Positions 9,662-18,092 of a stretch of DNA of 64,000 nucleotides are shown here, piece after piece. Where the stretch lies: contig NZ_SDLT01000019.1 of NCBI RefSeq assembly GCF_004522235.1, positions 23,477 to 87,476 of the forward strand. The letters are read 5' to 3'. How positions within the stretch are numbered: the first letter of the stretch is position 1; each line of letters starts with the position of its first letter. This DNA comes from Amycolatopsis nivea. Its GTDB lineage: Bacteria > Actinomycetota > Actinomycetes > Mycobacteriales > Pseudonocardiaceae. Below the pieces are notes generated by a model. The model ran no database searches, was not told where the DNA came from, and was given only the letters and a program-made list of their open reading frames with translations. The translations under genes and the position numbers were made by a program.

Positions 9662-9871
9662 CTAGGCCGGAGCGTCCGCCCGCATCCGCTCCCGCAGGCT
9701 TTTCGGCCGCATGTCCGTCCACACCTGGTCGATGTGGTCGAGGCACTCCTGCTTGGGCCCGCGCTTCCCCTCGTACCGCCAGCCCGCCGGCAGGTCGCGG
9801 CCGACCAGCCAGATCGAGTACTGCTCCTCGTCGTTCAGCACGACGCCGTAGGTGCGTTCGTCCTCGCTCAT
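9662..9871 (-). CDS. MbtH-like NRPS accessory protein
   Basis: MbtH proteins bind adenylation domains and are needed for the folding or activity of many of them. This 69-residue protein has the family signature NDEEQYSIW, PAGW, then HIDQVWTDMRPKSLRERM. One usual residue is changed: the Pro after SIW/SLW is Leu. I chose the ATG at 9871 because GGAGGA lies just upstream; a longer in-frame start at 9901 would add an unconserved Arg-rich leader. It is first in the minus-strand unit leading into the C-A-T-C-A-T and A-T-C synthetases, and diverges from the plus-strand C-A-T gene across a 152-bp spacer. Confidence 0.93.
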   Translation of the reverse strand: MSEDERTYGVVLNDEEQYSIWLVGRDLPAGWRYEGKRGPKQECLDHIDQVWTDMRPKSLRERMRADAPA

Positions 9872-9948
9872 CCGGGTCCTCCTCGTCCTCGCGCCGGGCA
9901 CACCCGTCCCGTCGCGAGCCGAGCCTTCCCGCGCGGGCGGCGGGGCGG

Positions 9949-9968
9949 CAGAGAAGAACGCGCAGCAA
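9949..9968. promoter_or_regulatory. 20-bp element shared upstream of two NRPS-locus genes (copy 1)
   Basis: The sequence CAGAGAMGAACGCGCAGMAA occurs here and at 15354-15373, with 18 of 20 bases identical. Here it lies 78 bases upstream of the MbtH gene start and 55 bases upstream of the divergent C-A-T gene. The second copy lies 63 bases upstream of the A-T gene. Orientation is the same relative to both minus-strand genes. A shared activator site or promoter element is inferred. Confidence 0.45.
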
Positions 9969-10023
9969 CGAGCGCACCGTCCCGCCTCTGGACCCGCCGG
10001 ACGGGAACCGCCACCCTGGCGCC

Positions 10024-13000
10024 ATGACCATGCCCGGCGACCTGCCGCTGTCCTTCTCGCAGGAAAGACTGTGGTTCCTCGACGCGTTGCGGCCCGGCGG
10101 GACCGAGTACCTCCTCCCGCTGACGCTGCGAGTCCGCGGCAAGCTGGACGTCGCCGCGCTGAGCTGTTCGCTCGACGCGTTCGTCGCCCGCCACGAGGTG
10201 CTGCGGACGCGGTACCGCAGCCGCGAAGGAGTGCCGGTCCAGGTGGTCGGCAAGCCGCAGCCGGTACCGCTGCCGATCGAGGGCGTCACGGAAAGCGAGC
10301 TGGACACCGTGGTCGCGGCTGAGCTGGCAGTGCCCTTCGACCTCGCGACCGACCTGCCGCTGCGGGCCCGGCTGCTCCGCCTCGACGCGCGCGAGCACGT
10401 TCTGCTGATCGTCGTGCACCACATCGCCTTCGACGGCGCGTCCTGGGATGTCCTCGCCGCCGAACTCGCCGAGCTTTACCGCGCGTTCCACGCCGGCACC
10501 CTGCCCGAGTTGCCCGCCCTGCCCGTCCAGTACGCCGATTTCGCGCTCTGGCAACGGGAAGACGCCGAAACCCGGCTCGCGGGTCAGCTCGCCTACTGGC
10601 GCGAACGGCTCGCCGGGCTGACCCCGCTGGAGCTCCCGGCGGACCGTCCGCGCGGACCGGTGTGGGACCCGGCAGGCGCGGCGGTCCGGGTCGAGGTCCC
10701 CGCCGCGCTCGCGGAACGGCTCACCGCGCTCGGCCGGTCCCGCCGGGCGACGCCGTTCATGGTCCTGCTGGCCGCCTACCAGGTCTTTCTCGCCCGGCAC
10801 ACCGGCGGCACGGACATCGCCGTCGGCTGCCCGGTCGCCGGGCGCGCGCCAGCCGAGGTCGAGGGGCTGGCCGGATTCTTCGTCAACACCCTCGTGTTGC
10901 GGGCCGATCTCGGCGGCGACCCGGCGTTCACGACGTTCCTCGACCAGGTCGCCGGGACCGCGCTGGACGCCTTCGGCAACCAGGACGTCCCCTTCGACTG
11001 GCTCGTCGGCGAGTTCGAACCGGACCGCGATCTCTCCCGCAACCCCCTGGTCCAGGCGTTCTTCGGCCTGCACGAGGTGCCGGAGCAGCGGTTCCGGCTG
11101 CCCGGGCTGGCCGTCGAGGAGTCCGATGTGGACTGGACGGCCGCGTCGTTCGACCTCGGACTGCAATTCGAGCACCGTCCGGACGGCTCGCTGACCGGCA
11201 CTCTCACCTACCCGACCGCCCTGTTCGAGCCCGCCACCGCGCACCGGCTGGCCGCCCGCTTCCAGTGCCTGCTGGAGAGCATCGCCGACCGTCCGGCACA
11301 GCGGCTGAGCGAACTGAACCTGACCCCGGCCGCGGAACTCGCCCTGCTGTCCGAATGGGCCTGGACCCCGGGCTACGCGGTGGCACCGGGCTGTTTCCCC
11401 GACCTGTTCGCCCAGCGAGCAGCCGAAACCCCGGACCGCCTCGCCGTCCACTGCGCCGGCCGGGAACTCACCTACGCTGAGCTCGACGCCGCTGCCAACC
11501 GGCTCGCCCGGCACCTGCGCGCGAGCGGGCTCGGCCCGGAATCGACCGTCGGCGTCTGCCTCGAACGGAGCGTCGACGCGGTAGTCGCGCTGGTCGGCGT
11601 GCTGAAATCCGGCGCGGCGTATGTCCCGTTCGATCCGGCCAACCCGCCCGACCGGCTCGCCTATCTCGTCGAGGACGCCCGCACCGCCGCAGTCGTCACC
11701 GAGGACCGCTATGCCGGGCTGTTCGCCGACACCGGCTGCCCCGTCGTCTCCCTCGATCAAACCGCGGATTCCTCTTCGGACAGTCCTTATTGGACAGTCG
11801 AACCGGACCATCTCGCATACGTCATCTACACTTCCGGCTCGACCGGACGGCCGAAAGGCGTCCAGATCCAGCACGGCTCCTACGCCGAACACGCCCAGGT
11901 CATCGCCCGCGAATATGGAATCACCGCGGCCGACCGGGTGCTCTCGCTCGCGTCGCTGGCCTTCGACGGTTCTCTGGAGCAGATCGGCGGCCCGCTGCTG
12001 GCCGGCGCGTCGGTGGTGCTGAGCGACCCGCTGTTCTGGGAGCCGGAGGAACTCGCCGACCAGCTCGGCAGGCACCGGATCACCAGCGTCAACCTCACCC
12101 CGGCCTACTACCGCGAACTGCTCGGCGTGCTCACGCCGCGCGATCCGCGGGTCGCGTGCCTGAACATGGTGAACGTCGGCGCGGACGTCGTCACCACCGA
12201 AGACGCCCGGCGCTGGCGCGAACTGCAGTTGCCCGGGCGCTTCGTGGCCTGCTACGGCCCGACCGAGGCAACGATCTCGAGCACGCTGCAATGGGCCGAC
12301 GACGCCGATCTCGACGCGCCGACCCTGCCAATCGGCCGCCCGGTCGCCGCGACCGGCGCGTACGTGCTCGACCCCGCCGGACGCCCGGCTCCGGTCGGCG
12401 TCCCCGGCGAACTGCACCTCGGCGGCCTGCGCGTGGCGCGCGGCTACCTGCGCCGTCCCGCGCTGACCGCGGACAAGTTCGTGCCGGACCCGTACTCGAC
12501 CGGCGCCCGGCTGTACCGCACCGGCGACCTCGCCCGCTTCCGCTCGGACGGGACCATCGAGTTCCTCGGCAGGCTCGACCGGCAGGTGAAGATCCGCGGG
12601 TTCCGGATCGAACTCGGCGAGATCGAAGCCGCCCTCGACGCCCATCCCGCGGTGCGCGCGGCCGCTGTCGTGGTGAAAGATCTGCCGGAGCGGACCTTGG
12701 TCGCCTATGTCGTCGCGGCTTCCGGCGAGCCGGATTTCGCCGCGCTGCGGGCGAGCCTGCGGTCACAACTGCCGGACTATCTCGTGCCGGCGCAGTGGGT
12801 CGCGATGGCCGCGCTGCCGCTGACGCCGAGCAAGAAGGTGGACCGCGCCGCGCTGCCGGACCCGTCGGCCGGCGACGCGGTCCGAGCGGAGCCGATCGCC
12901 GAGCCGTCTTCCGCGACCGAGCACGCGCTCGCCGACATCTGGCGGGAAGTGCTGCGGGTGGAGGAAATCAGCGTCCACGACGATTTCTTCCGCATCGGCG

Positions 13001-13128
13001 GGCATTCCCTGCTGGCCACCCGGGTGCTCGCGCGGATCCGGAAGAAGCTGGGCGTCCGCGTCTCGCTGCGGGACCTGTTCGCCGCTCGGACGGTCGCCGA
13101 ACTGGCTGTGGTCATCGAGCAGACCTGA
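10024..13128 (+). CDS. NRPS, single module C-A-T
   Basis: A 1,034-residue elongation module. C about 1-430 opens directly with the C1 motif LPLSFSQERLWFLD and has HHIAFDG; A about 455-935; T about 960-1030 (IGGHS, Ser near 993). The frame stays open far upstream, but homology begins at the ATG at 10024, which gives a C domain with no extra N-terminal region. The ribosome-binding site is poor. The A pocket reads DGENVVCISK by eye, which I cannot match to a known substrate; the FDGSLEQ segment is atypical for alpha-amino-acid domains. No E or TE is present. It is the only plus-strand NRPS gene here and converges on the free A-T gene. Confidence 0.92.
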   Translation: MTMPGDLPLSFSQERLWFLDALRPGGTEYLLPLTLRVRGKLDVAALSCSLDAFVARHEVLRTRYRSREGVPVQVVGKPQPVPLPIEGVTESELDTVVAAELAVPFDLATDLPLRARLLRLDAREHVLLIVVHHIAFDGASWDVLAAELAELYRAFHAGTLPELPALPVQYADFALWQREDAETRLAGQLAYWRERLAGLTPLELPADRPRGPVWDPAGAAVRVEVPAALAERLTALGRSRRATPFMVLLAAYQVFLARHTGGTDIAVGCPVAGRAPAEVEGLAGFFVNTLVLRADLGGDPAFTTFLDQVAGTALDAFGNQDVPFDWLVGEFEPDRDLSRNPLVQAFFGLHEVPEQRFRLPGLAVEESDVDWTAASFDLGLQFEHRPDGSLTGTLTYPTALFEPATAHRLAARFQCLLESIADRPAQRLSELNLTPAAELALLSEWAWTPGYAVAPGCFPDLFAQRAAETPDRLAVHCAGRELTYAELDAAANRLARHLRASGLGPESTVGVCLERSVDAVVALVGVLKSGAAYVPFDPANPPDRLAYLVEDARTAAVVTEDRYAGLFADTGCPVVSLDQTADSSSDSPYWTVEPDHLAYVIYTSGSTGRPKGVQIQHGSYAEHAQVIAREYGITAADRVLSLASLAFDGSLEQIGGPLLAGASVVLSDPLFWEPEELADQLGRHRITSVNLTPAYYRELLGVLTPRDPRVACLNMVNVGADVVTTEDARRWRELQLPGRFVACYGPTEATISSTLQWADDADLDAPTLPIGRPVAATGAYVLDPAGRPAPVGVPGELHLGGLRVARGYLRRPALTADKFVPDPYSTGARLYRTGDLARFRSDGTIEFLGRLDRQVKIRGFRIELGEIEAALDAHPAVRAAAVVVKDLPERTLVAYVVAASGEPDFAALRASLRSQLPDYLVPAQWVAMAALPLTPSKKVDRAALPDPSAGDAVRAEPIAEPSSATEHALADIWREVLRVEEISVHDDFFRIGGHSLLATRVLARIRKKLGVRVSLRDLFAARTVAELAVVIEQT

Positions 13129-13150
13129 AATCCATTGCTCCGCGGCGGGT

Positions 13151-13476
13151 GCCGGAGAGCCACCCGCGCTGGTGAACCTTGTGCTGGACAACAAAGACAC
13201 CGCGGTCACCTACGCGGCCGCAGAAGCCTTGCTCCGGCGATTCGACGCCCTCGACCTCAGTCTGCCGGCTACCGCGACGACCAATCCAGACCACCTGGAC
13301 CTACCCGGCGATCAGCGAGGTTTTGGAAGTCAACTCCCCGCGATCGCGACGCGGCCGCCGAAATGCGCTCACGCACAGCAAGGACGAGGAGGTGCGGCGC
13401 GGCGCGGCGCGACACACCTCCTCGAGGAAATCAAGAGCATCAGCCCGGTCCTCATCTCCAGGAGCCATGACCGAGC
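13151..13476 (+). pseudogene. Relic of a small conserved actinobacterial protein (frameshifted)
   Basis: Between the convergent NRPS genes, one plus-strand frame reads ALVNLVLDNKDTAVTYAAAEALLRRF (13161 to about 13240). A second frame reads KDEEVRRGA near 13380-13410, and the first frame then resumes with HLLEEIKSISPVLISR. These blocks look like successive conserved pieces of one small protein, broken by at least two frame changes and loss of the middle. I recall similar blocks in small uncharacterised actinobacterial proteins but cannot confirm a family. An alternative is that the stretch is chance coding-like sequence. Confidence 0.35.
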
Positions 13477-15291
13477 TCACCCCAGCGCGCGCTGAACCTC
13501 CACATCGGACAGAGCCGCCACATACTCCGCCACCGCCTGATGCACCTCAGCCGCCAACAGCTCCACCGTCGACGCCTCGAACACCGTGCGCACCGGCAAC
13601 TCCACCGGGAACCGCTCCCCCAGCAACGCGACCACCCGCGTCGCCAGCAGCGAATGCCCGCCCAAATCGGCGAAGAAATCGTCGTGCACGCCGACCCGTT
13701 CGAGGTCCAGCAGCTCCCGCCACACCTCCGCGACGGCTTCCTCGACTGGCGTGCGCGGCGCGACGAACTCCGTCACCGGCGCAGACGGCTCCGGCAACGC
13801 CGCGCGGTCCACCTTGCCGTTGGGCGTGATCGGCAGCTCGTCGAGCCAGGACCACAACGACGGCACCAAATGCGCGGGCAACCGGGCGAGCAGGAACTCC
13901 CGCAGCTCGGCCGCCGCGGGGCGCGAGGCCACCACGTGCGCTGCCAGGACTCGGTCGCCGTCGCGTTCGTGCGGCACCACCACGGCCGACCGCACCAGCG
14001 GATGTGCCGTCAGCGCCGCTTCCACCTCGCCTGGTTCCACCCGGAAACCCCGGATCTTGGCCTGCTGGTCCAGCCGTCCGAAGAAGGCGAACGTCCCGTC
14101 CGGCCGGAGCGCGACCTCGTCGCCCGTGCGGTAAAGCCGTCCACCGCCGCCAGCCGGGTCGGGCACGAACCGTTCCGCCGTCAGCGCGGGGCGACGGAAA
14201 TAGCCGCGCGCGACCCCGGGGCCGCCAAGCAGCAACTCGCCACGCGTACCGGGCTCGACCGGCACGCCGTCGGGATCGGTGACGTACGCGTGCGTGTTCG
14301 CGATCGGCTTGCCGATGGGAATCGGCCCGGCGGTGTCGGCGACCGTCATCCCGCGGTGCGCGCAAGCGAAAGTCGTGCACTCGGTCGGCCCATAGCCGTT
14401 GCTCATCTCGGCCCCGAGTTCTTCGATCACCCGCCGCGCCTGCACCGGCGGCACGACGTCGCCGCCGGCGATGACGTGCCGCACCCCGGCCAATGCGGTG
14501 ACCCGGTCGTCCACCACGTGCCCGAACAGGCCGGAGCTGAGCCACACCGTGGTGACCCCGAACCGGCACACCGCCTCCTCGATCGACGCCGCGGTCGGCA
14601 CGCCCGGCGGCAGCACCGCCAGCGTCGCGCCGGTGGCGAGCGCGCCCCATAGCTCGAACGTCGAGACGTCGAAGCACAACGACGTGAGCAGCAGGAACAC
14701 TTCTCCCGCACCGAAATCGGCGAACCCGGAGCCGTGCACCAGCCGGACGACCCCGCGGTGGGTCACCTGGACGCCCTTCGGCAGACCGGTGGAGCCGGAG
14801 GTGTACATCTGGTAGATCAGGTTGTCCGGCACGACATTCGCGTCCGGCGTAGTGTCCGGCCAGCCGCTGAGGTCCGCTTCGTCAGCGAGGACGACTGTCG
14901 GCGCGGCCTGGACGCGGTCCGCGAGCGCCCGTTCGGTCACCGCGACCGTCGCGCCGGAGTCGCCGAGCATGAACGCGAGCCGCTCAGGCGGATAGCCCGG
15001 GTCAAGCGGGACGTAATAGCCGCCCGCCTTGAGGATGCCGAGCATCGCGACCAGCAGCGTCGTCCCGCGCTCCAGGCACAGCGCGACCGGCGTCTCCGGA
15101 CGGATTCCCCGCGCTCGCAACAGATGCGCGAACCGGTTGGCGCACCGGTCCAGCTCGCCGTAGCCGAGCCGCTCGTCGCCGTACACCACGGCCGCGGCCT
15201 CCGGTGCCGCTGCGGCGTGCCGGGCGAACAGCTCGTGCACGCACAGGTCGGGCAGCGGCACGTCCGCGCCGCGTTCAGGCTGCAGGGTCAT
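13477..15291 (-). CDS. NRPS free-standing A-T didomain (Val-like)
   Basis: A 604-residue protein with an A domain (about 15-500: YTSGSTGLPKG, YGPTE, YRTGD, NGKVDR) and a carrier domain (about 515-585, LGGHS with Ser near 546). There is no C domain, so it either starts a chain or works with a C domain of another protein, such as the orphan terminal C of the 348-3242 product. The pocket reads DVFWIGGTFK by eye, one residue away from a common valine code (DAFWIGGTFK), so a branched aliphatic residue is likely. The ATG at 15291 has GGAGG eight bases upstream. It faces the C-A-T gene tail to tail, with the relic at 13151-13476 between. Confidence 0.92.
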   Translation of the reverse strand: MTLQPERGADVPLPDLCVHELFARHAAAAPEAAAVVYGDERLGYGELDRCANRFAHLLRARGIRPETPVALCLERGTTLLVAMLGILKAGGYYVPLDPGYPPERLAFMLGDSGATVAVTERALADRVQAAPTVVLADEADLSGWPDTTPDANVVPDNLIYQMYTSGSTGLPKGVQVTHRGVVRLVHGSGFADFGAGEVFLLLTSLCFDVSTFELWGALATGATLAVLPPGVPTAASIEEAVCRFGVTTVWLSSGLFGHVVDDRVTALAGVRHVIAGGDVVPPVQARRVIEELGAEMSNGYGPTECTTFACAHRGMTVADTAGPIPIGKPIANTHAYVTDPDGVPVEPGTRGELLLGGPGVARGYFRRPALTAERFVPDPAGGGGRLYRTGDEVALRPDGTFAFFGRLDQQAKIRGFRVEPGEVEAALTAHPLVRSAVVVPHERDGDRVLAAHVVASRPAAAELREFLLARLPAHLVPSLWSWLDELPITPNGKVDRAALPEPSAPVTEFVAPRTPVEEAVAEVWRELLDLERVGVHDDFFADLGGHSLLATRVVALLGERFPVELPVRTVFEASTVELLAAEVHQAVAEYVAALSDVEVQRALG

Positions 15292-15353
15292 GAAGGCGTC
15301 CTCCCGCGTCGAACGGTTCCGACTGGAGCATGACCAGCAGCCGGCGCGCGGGC

Positions 15354-15373
15354 CAGAGACGAACGCGCAGAAA
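15354..15373. promoter_or_regulatory. 20-bp element shared upstream of two NRPS-locus genes (copy 2)
   Basis: This is the second copy of CAGAGAMGAACGCGCAGMAA, 63 bases upstream of the minus-strand A-T gene start. It is oriented as copy 1 is relative to the MbtH gene. Confidence 0.45.
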
Positions 15374-15414
15374 TCCCCGCAGGGTCAGCGTTTCAGCGGC
15401 CGCCGGACCCCGAG

Positions 15415-15983
15415 TCACGCGCTCCAGCCGAACAATCCGGCCAGCAGCGCCGCCGACGCCGCCAGCAGCGCCAGGTCGACCGGCAACGCGTCCGGGTCGA
15501 GCACGTCCGCCCGATGCGGCGCGACGATGCCCGCCCGGTCCTCGACGACGTCGACCTTCTCGCCGGTCTTCATCCGCGACTTCACCGACAGGTCATCGAC
15601 CAGCAGCGTGCCGTCCGGCCGGTCGACCCGCGCGGTGCAGGCAGTGCCGCCCTTGACGCGATGGCATTCGGAGGACACCGCGATCGCGCGGTATCGATCG
15701 CCGGTCGCCGCGACGTAACCGACCGCCGTCACCCCGACGGACACGAGGTAGAAGCCGGTCAGCAGGAAACCGCCGACGTCGCGAGCGCGGCGAGCAGAAC
15801 CCCGAAAAGCAAGCCCGCCGCGGCCGCCACCGAGCTCGAGCTGACGAACCCCACCGCAGCCCCCGCGCCGAGCACCACCACCGCGAGCCAGCACCACCCG
15901 GCACGCAGAGCGACGACCCGACCGCTCGCCGCAGCTTTTCCCGGGCCGGAATCCCTTGCCGCAGCGGGCTTTCTCGTGGACAC
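15415..15983 (-). pseudogene. Frameshifted small membrane protein
   Basis: From the GTG at 15983 one frame gives a basic N-terminus, then membrane-like segments (GWCWLAVVVLGAGAAVGF; LLFGVLLAALATSAV), and stops at 15759. From about 15780 the next frame continues in the same style: a hydrophobic segment (FLLTGFYLVSVGVTAVGYVA), a soluble region with two Cys, and a last helix (LALLAASAALLAGLFGW) ending at 15417. The halves look like one protein of about 190 residues with three or four membrane segments, joined across a single-base frame change near 15765-15785. It could be a true pseudogene or a sequencing error. No function is recognised. It lies 47 bases from the 127-residue membrane-protein gene on the same strand. 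Confidence 0.6.
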
Positions 15984-16030
15984 GCGGGAATGATGACACG
16001 GCGGACCCGCCGCCGTACGCCGATCGCGGA

Positions 16031-16414
16031 TTACCGGCGCGCGTGCTGCCCCTCGGCCGGAGCCCGGAAGAACGACCGCGCCGGCAGGAGCAATCCCGCC
16101 AGCGATAGCACCACGAAGACCACCTGGTGCACGTGGTCCGTCCCCGGCGGCAGCCGGAACACCAGATGCGCCAGCCAGAACACCGGGTAAAACCACAACG
16201 CGAACCACGCCCACCGTTCTCCGGCGCGGAACGGGAACATCGCGATCAGGCCGCCGAACAACCCGAGCCCGGCGGTGGCGAGCGCGTCGGTGCGGTAGAG
16301 CAGCGCGTCCCCGGCGGGCGGCGCGATGGCGACCACGATCCCGAACGCGAGGATCCCCGCGCTGACCACGGTGAGGGCGATCCAGCTGATCCGCATCGGT
16401 GAGCCACCGTTCAT
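16031..16414 (-). CDS. Small four-helix membrane protein, function unknown
   Basis: A 127-residue protein with four likely membrane helices, roughly residues 8-30, 46-63, 70-86 and 95-112, and a basic C-terminus after the last helix. No family motif is recognised. I kept the ATG at 16414; an internal ATG at 16396 is equally close to a purine-rich stretch. It lies downstream of the TetR gene on the same strand, separated by a strong palindrome at 16542-16594, and is followed by the frameshifted membrane gene. Confidence 0.65.
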   Translation of the reverse strand: MNGGSPMRISWIALTVVSAGILAFGIVVAIAPPAGDALLYRTDALATAGLGLFGGLIAMFPFRAGERWAWFALWFYPVFWLAHLVFRLPPGTDHVHQVVFVVLSLAGLLLPARSFFRAPAEGQHARR

Positions 16415-16541
16415 CCGGCGAATTTACTCCGCTTCCGCCGGTTTCGGCCCGCTCAGCCGTCATCTTCCCGGCGGGCACGAACAGCCCGCCAGAGACGTGG
16501 CCACCCAGACCGAAGCGACCCGGCCGATGCGGGGTTCGCGG

Positions 16542-16594
16542 TCCGTGAAGGACTCCTTGAGGGAATCTGGTTCCCTCAAGGAGTCCTTCACGGA
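16542..16594. terminator. Perfect 24-bp-arm hairpin with TCTGG loop
   Basis: The left arm 16542-16565 is exactly complementary to the right arm 16571-16594 around the loop TCTGG. It lies 3 bases after the stop of the TetR gene, so it would end that transcript. There is no T-run, as is usual in high-GC actinomycetes. The core GGAATCTGGTTCC matches that of the palindrome at 26582-26628, although the outer arms differ. Confidence 0.75.
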
Positions 16595-16596
16595 AC

Positions 16597-17172
16597 TCAT
16601 GACACGGGCCCCTCCGGCAGCACACAAGCCAGCCGACGCACCGCCTTCTTCACCGCCGCTACCGACATTCCGCGCTCGTGCCGTTGATTCTGGTACAGAT
16701 CGGGCGCCAGCGGAGCCAGCAGCACGTCCGGCAGCGCCTCGTCCTTCAACCCGGCCTCGCGAACCTGCGCCGCCACGAAAACCCGCCAGAACCCGTACGC
16801 CCCGGTCTGATACCGCCGCGCGCCGGTCTCCGCGCCCAGTGCCAGCGGCAAATGCCGCTCCAGCAAATCGATCATCGCGTCGTAAAACGCCACCAGTCGT
16901 TCCCGCGGCGCGGCGCCCGGTCCGAGCGGCGGCGGTCCGGACAGCATCGCTTCCTGCAGTCGCCGCTCGTGCTCATCGAGCAACGCGACCGCCACCGCGG
17001 CGACGCTGTCGTAGCGCCGGTAGAGCGTCCCGCGTCCGACTCCGGCCGCCGCGGCCAGGTCGCCCATCGTGATGTCCGGGCCTCTCGTGGCGAACAGCTC
17101 CTCGGCCGCGGCGAGGATCCGCTGCCGGTTCGCCGCGGCGTCCGCCCGTTCGGTCACTGGCTTGCTGTTCAC
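16597..17172 (-). CDS. TetR-family transcriptional regulator
   Basis: A 191-residue protein with an N-terminal TetR HTH (about residues 9-60: ANRQRILAAAEELFATRG, then LAAAAGVGRGTLYRRY) and a helical ligand domain. I chose the GTG at 17172. An ATG at 17217 also keeps the frame open, but it would place the operator-like palindrome at 17187-17200 inside the gene. The regulator diverges from the aldo-keto reductase / SMR exporter operon, and both operator-like palindromes lie in the shared spacer. Autoregulation plus repression of the efflux operon, relieved by a small molecule, is the usual logic and is inferred here. Confidence 0.88.
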   Translation of the reverse strand: MNSKPVTERADAAANRQRILAAAEELFATRGPDITMGDLAAAAGVGRGTLYRRYDSVAAVAVALLDEHERRLQEAMLSGPPPLGPGAAPRERLVAFYDAMIDLLERHLPLALGAETGARRYQTGAYGFWRVFVAAQVREAGLKDEALPDVLLAPLAPDLYQNQRHERGMSVAAVKKAVRRLACVLPEGPVS

Positions 17173-17186
17173 CCCGTCACTGTATC

Positions 17187-17236
17187 TGGACAGCGTGTCC
17201 GGATCGAGTACAGTCATAAGTGGACACAGTGTCCAC
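17187..17236. promoter_or_regulatory. Two TetR-type operator palindromes
   Basis: Site 1 is TGGACAGCGTGTCC (17187-17200). Site 2 is GTGGACACAGTGTCCAC (17220-17236), a perfect 8-bp inverted repeat around one base. Both share the half-site TGGACA. Their centres are about 34 bases apart, in the spacer between the TetR gene and the divergent reductase gene (start 17259). They are the obvious candidates for the binding sites of the adjacent TetR protein. Confidence 0.65.
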
Positions 17237-17258
17237 ATAACTGATTGGGGGCAGCTTC

Positions 17259-18092
17259 ATGCACTCGTTCACGCTCGCCGGCCGCACCGTGCGCCGGATC
17301 GGCTACGGGACCATGCAGCTCGCGGGGCCGAAAGCCATGGGCGAACCGGCCGATCCCGAGCGCGCCAAGGCCGCCGTCCGCGCTGCCGTCGACGCGGGGA
17401 TCCGGCTGATCGACACGTCCGGCTACTACGGGCCCGAAGTCGCGAACCGCCTGCTCGCCGAGGCGCTGCGGCCCTATCCGGAGGACCTGCTCATCGCCAC
17501 CAAGGTCGGCGCGCGCCGCAGTCCGGACGGCGGGTTCGTCGCCGACGCCGCGCCGGAAGCGGTCAAAGCGGCCGTCCGGGACAACCTCGCGCAACTGGGC
17601 GTCGAACGGCTTCCGTTGGTGCACGCCAGGTTCATGCCCGACAGCACCGTCCCGTGGGCGGACACCGTCGGGGCGCTCGCCGAACTGCGCGACGAAGGAC
17701 TGCTCGGACACGTCGGCGTCTCGAACGTCACCCTCGATTTGCTGGACCAGGCGCACGCGGTCACGCCGATCGCGTCCGTCGAGAACGAGTACCACGTCGG
17801 ACACGCCGGCGGCCGGGACGTCCTCGACGCGACCACGGCCGCCGGGATCCCGTATCTGGCGTTCCGTCCGCTCGGGAACGGAGCATTGGCCGGAGAGGGC
17901 TCGCCGGTGGCCAAGACCGCCCGGCAGCTCGGCGTTTCGGCGGCGACGCTCGCCCTCGCCTGGCTCCTGGACCTCGCGCCCAACGTCGCCGTCATCCCTG
18001 GCACGAGCGACCCCGCCCACCTCGCCGACCTCGTCGCCGCGCAGGAACTCGCCCTGCCGTCCGCTGTCCGCGCCGCGCTCGACGAGGCATGA
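17259..18092 (+). CDS. Aldo/keto reductase
   Basis: A 277-residue NAD(P)H-dependent oxidoreductase of the AKR fold. The expected catalytic tetrad is visible: Asp52 and the Tyr56/57 pair (IDTSGYYG), Lys82 (ATKVG) and His122 (LVHARF). The C-terminal cofactor segment VAVIPGTSDPAHLADL is also present. Length is slightly short of the family's usual 280-330. The substrate is not predictable. Its stop overlaps the start of the SMR exporter gene by ATGA, so the two are translationally coupled and presumably respond to the same TetR signal, perhaps detoxifying and exporting one compound. Confidence 0.9.
   Translation: MHSFTLAGRTVRRIGYGTMQLAGPKAMGEPADPERAKAAVRAAVDAGIRLIDTSGYYGPEVANRLLAEALRPYPEDLLIATKVGARRSPDGGFVADAAPEAVKAAVRDNLAQLGVERLPLVHARFMPDSTVPWADTVGALAELRDEGLLGHVGVSNVTLDLLDQAHAVTPIASVENEYHVGHAGGRDVLDATTAAGIPYLAFRPLGNGALAGEGSPVAKTARQLGVSAATLALAWLLDLAPNVAVIPGTSDPAHLADLVAAQELALPSAVRAALDEA

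Noticed and set aside
348..15291. Left NRPS locus as a siderophore cluster
   Set aside because: There is no hydroxamate or catecholate tailoring gene, no ornithine hydroxylase and no siderophore receptor. Ser/Gly/Val-type pockets alone do not support it.
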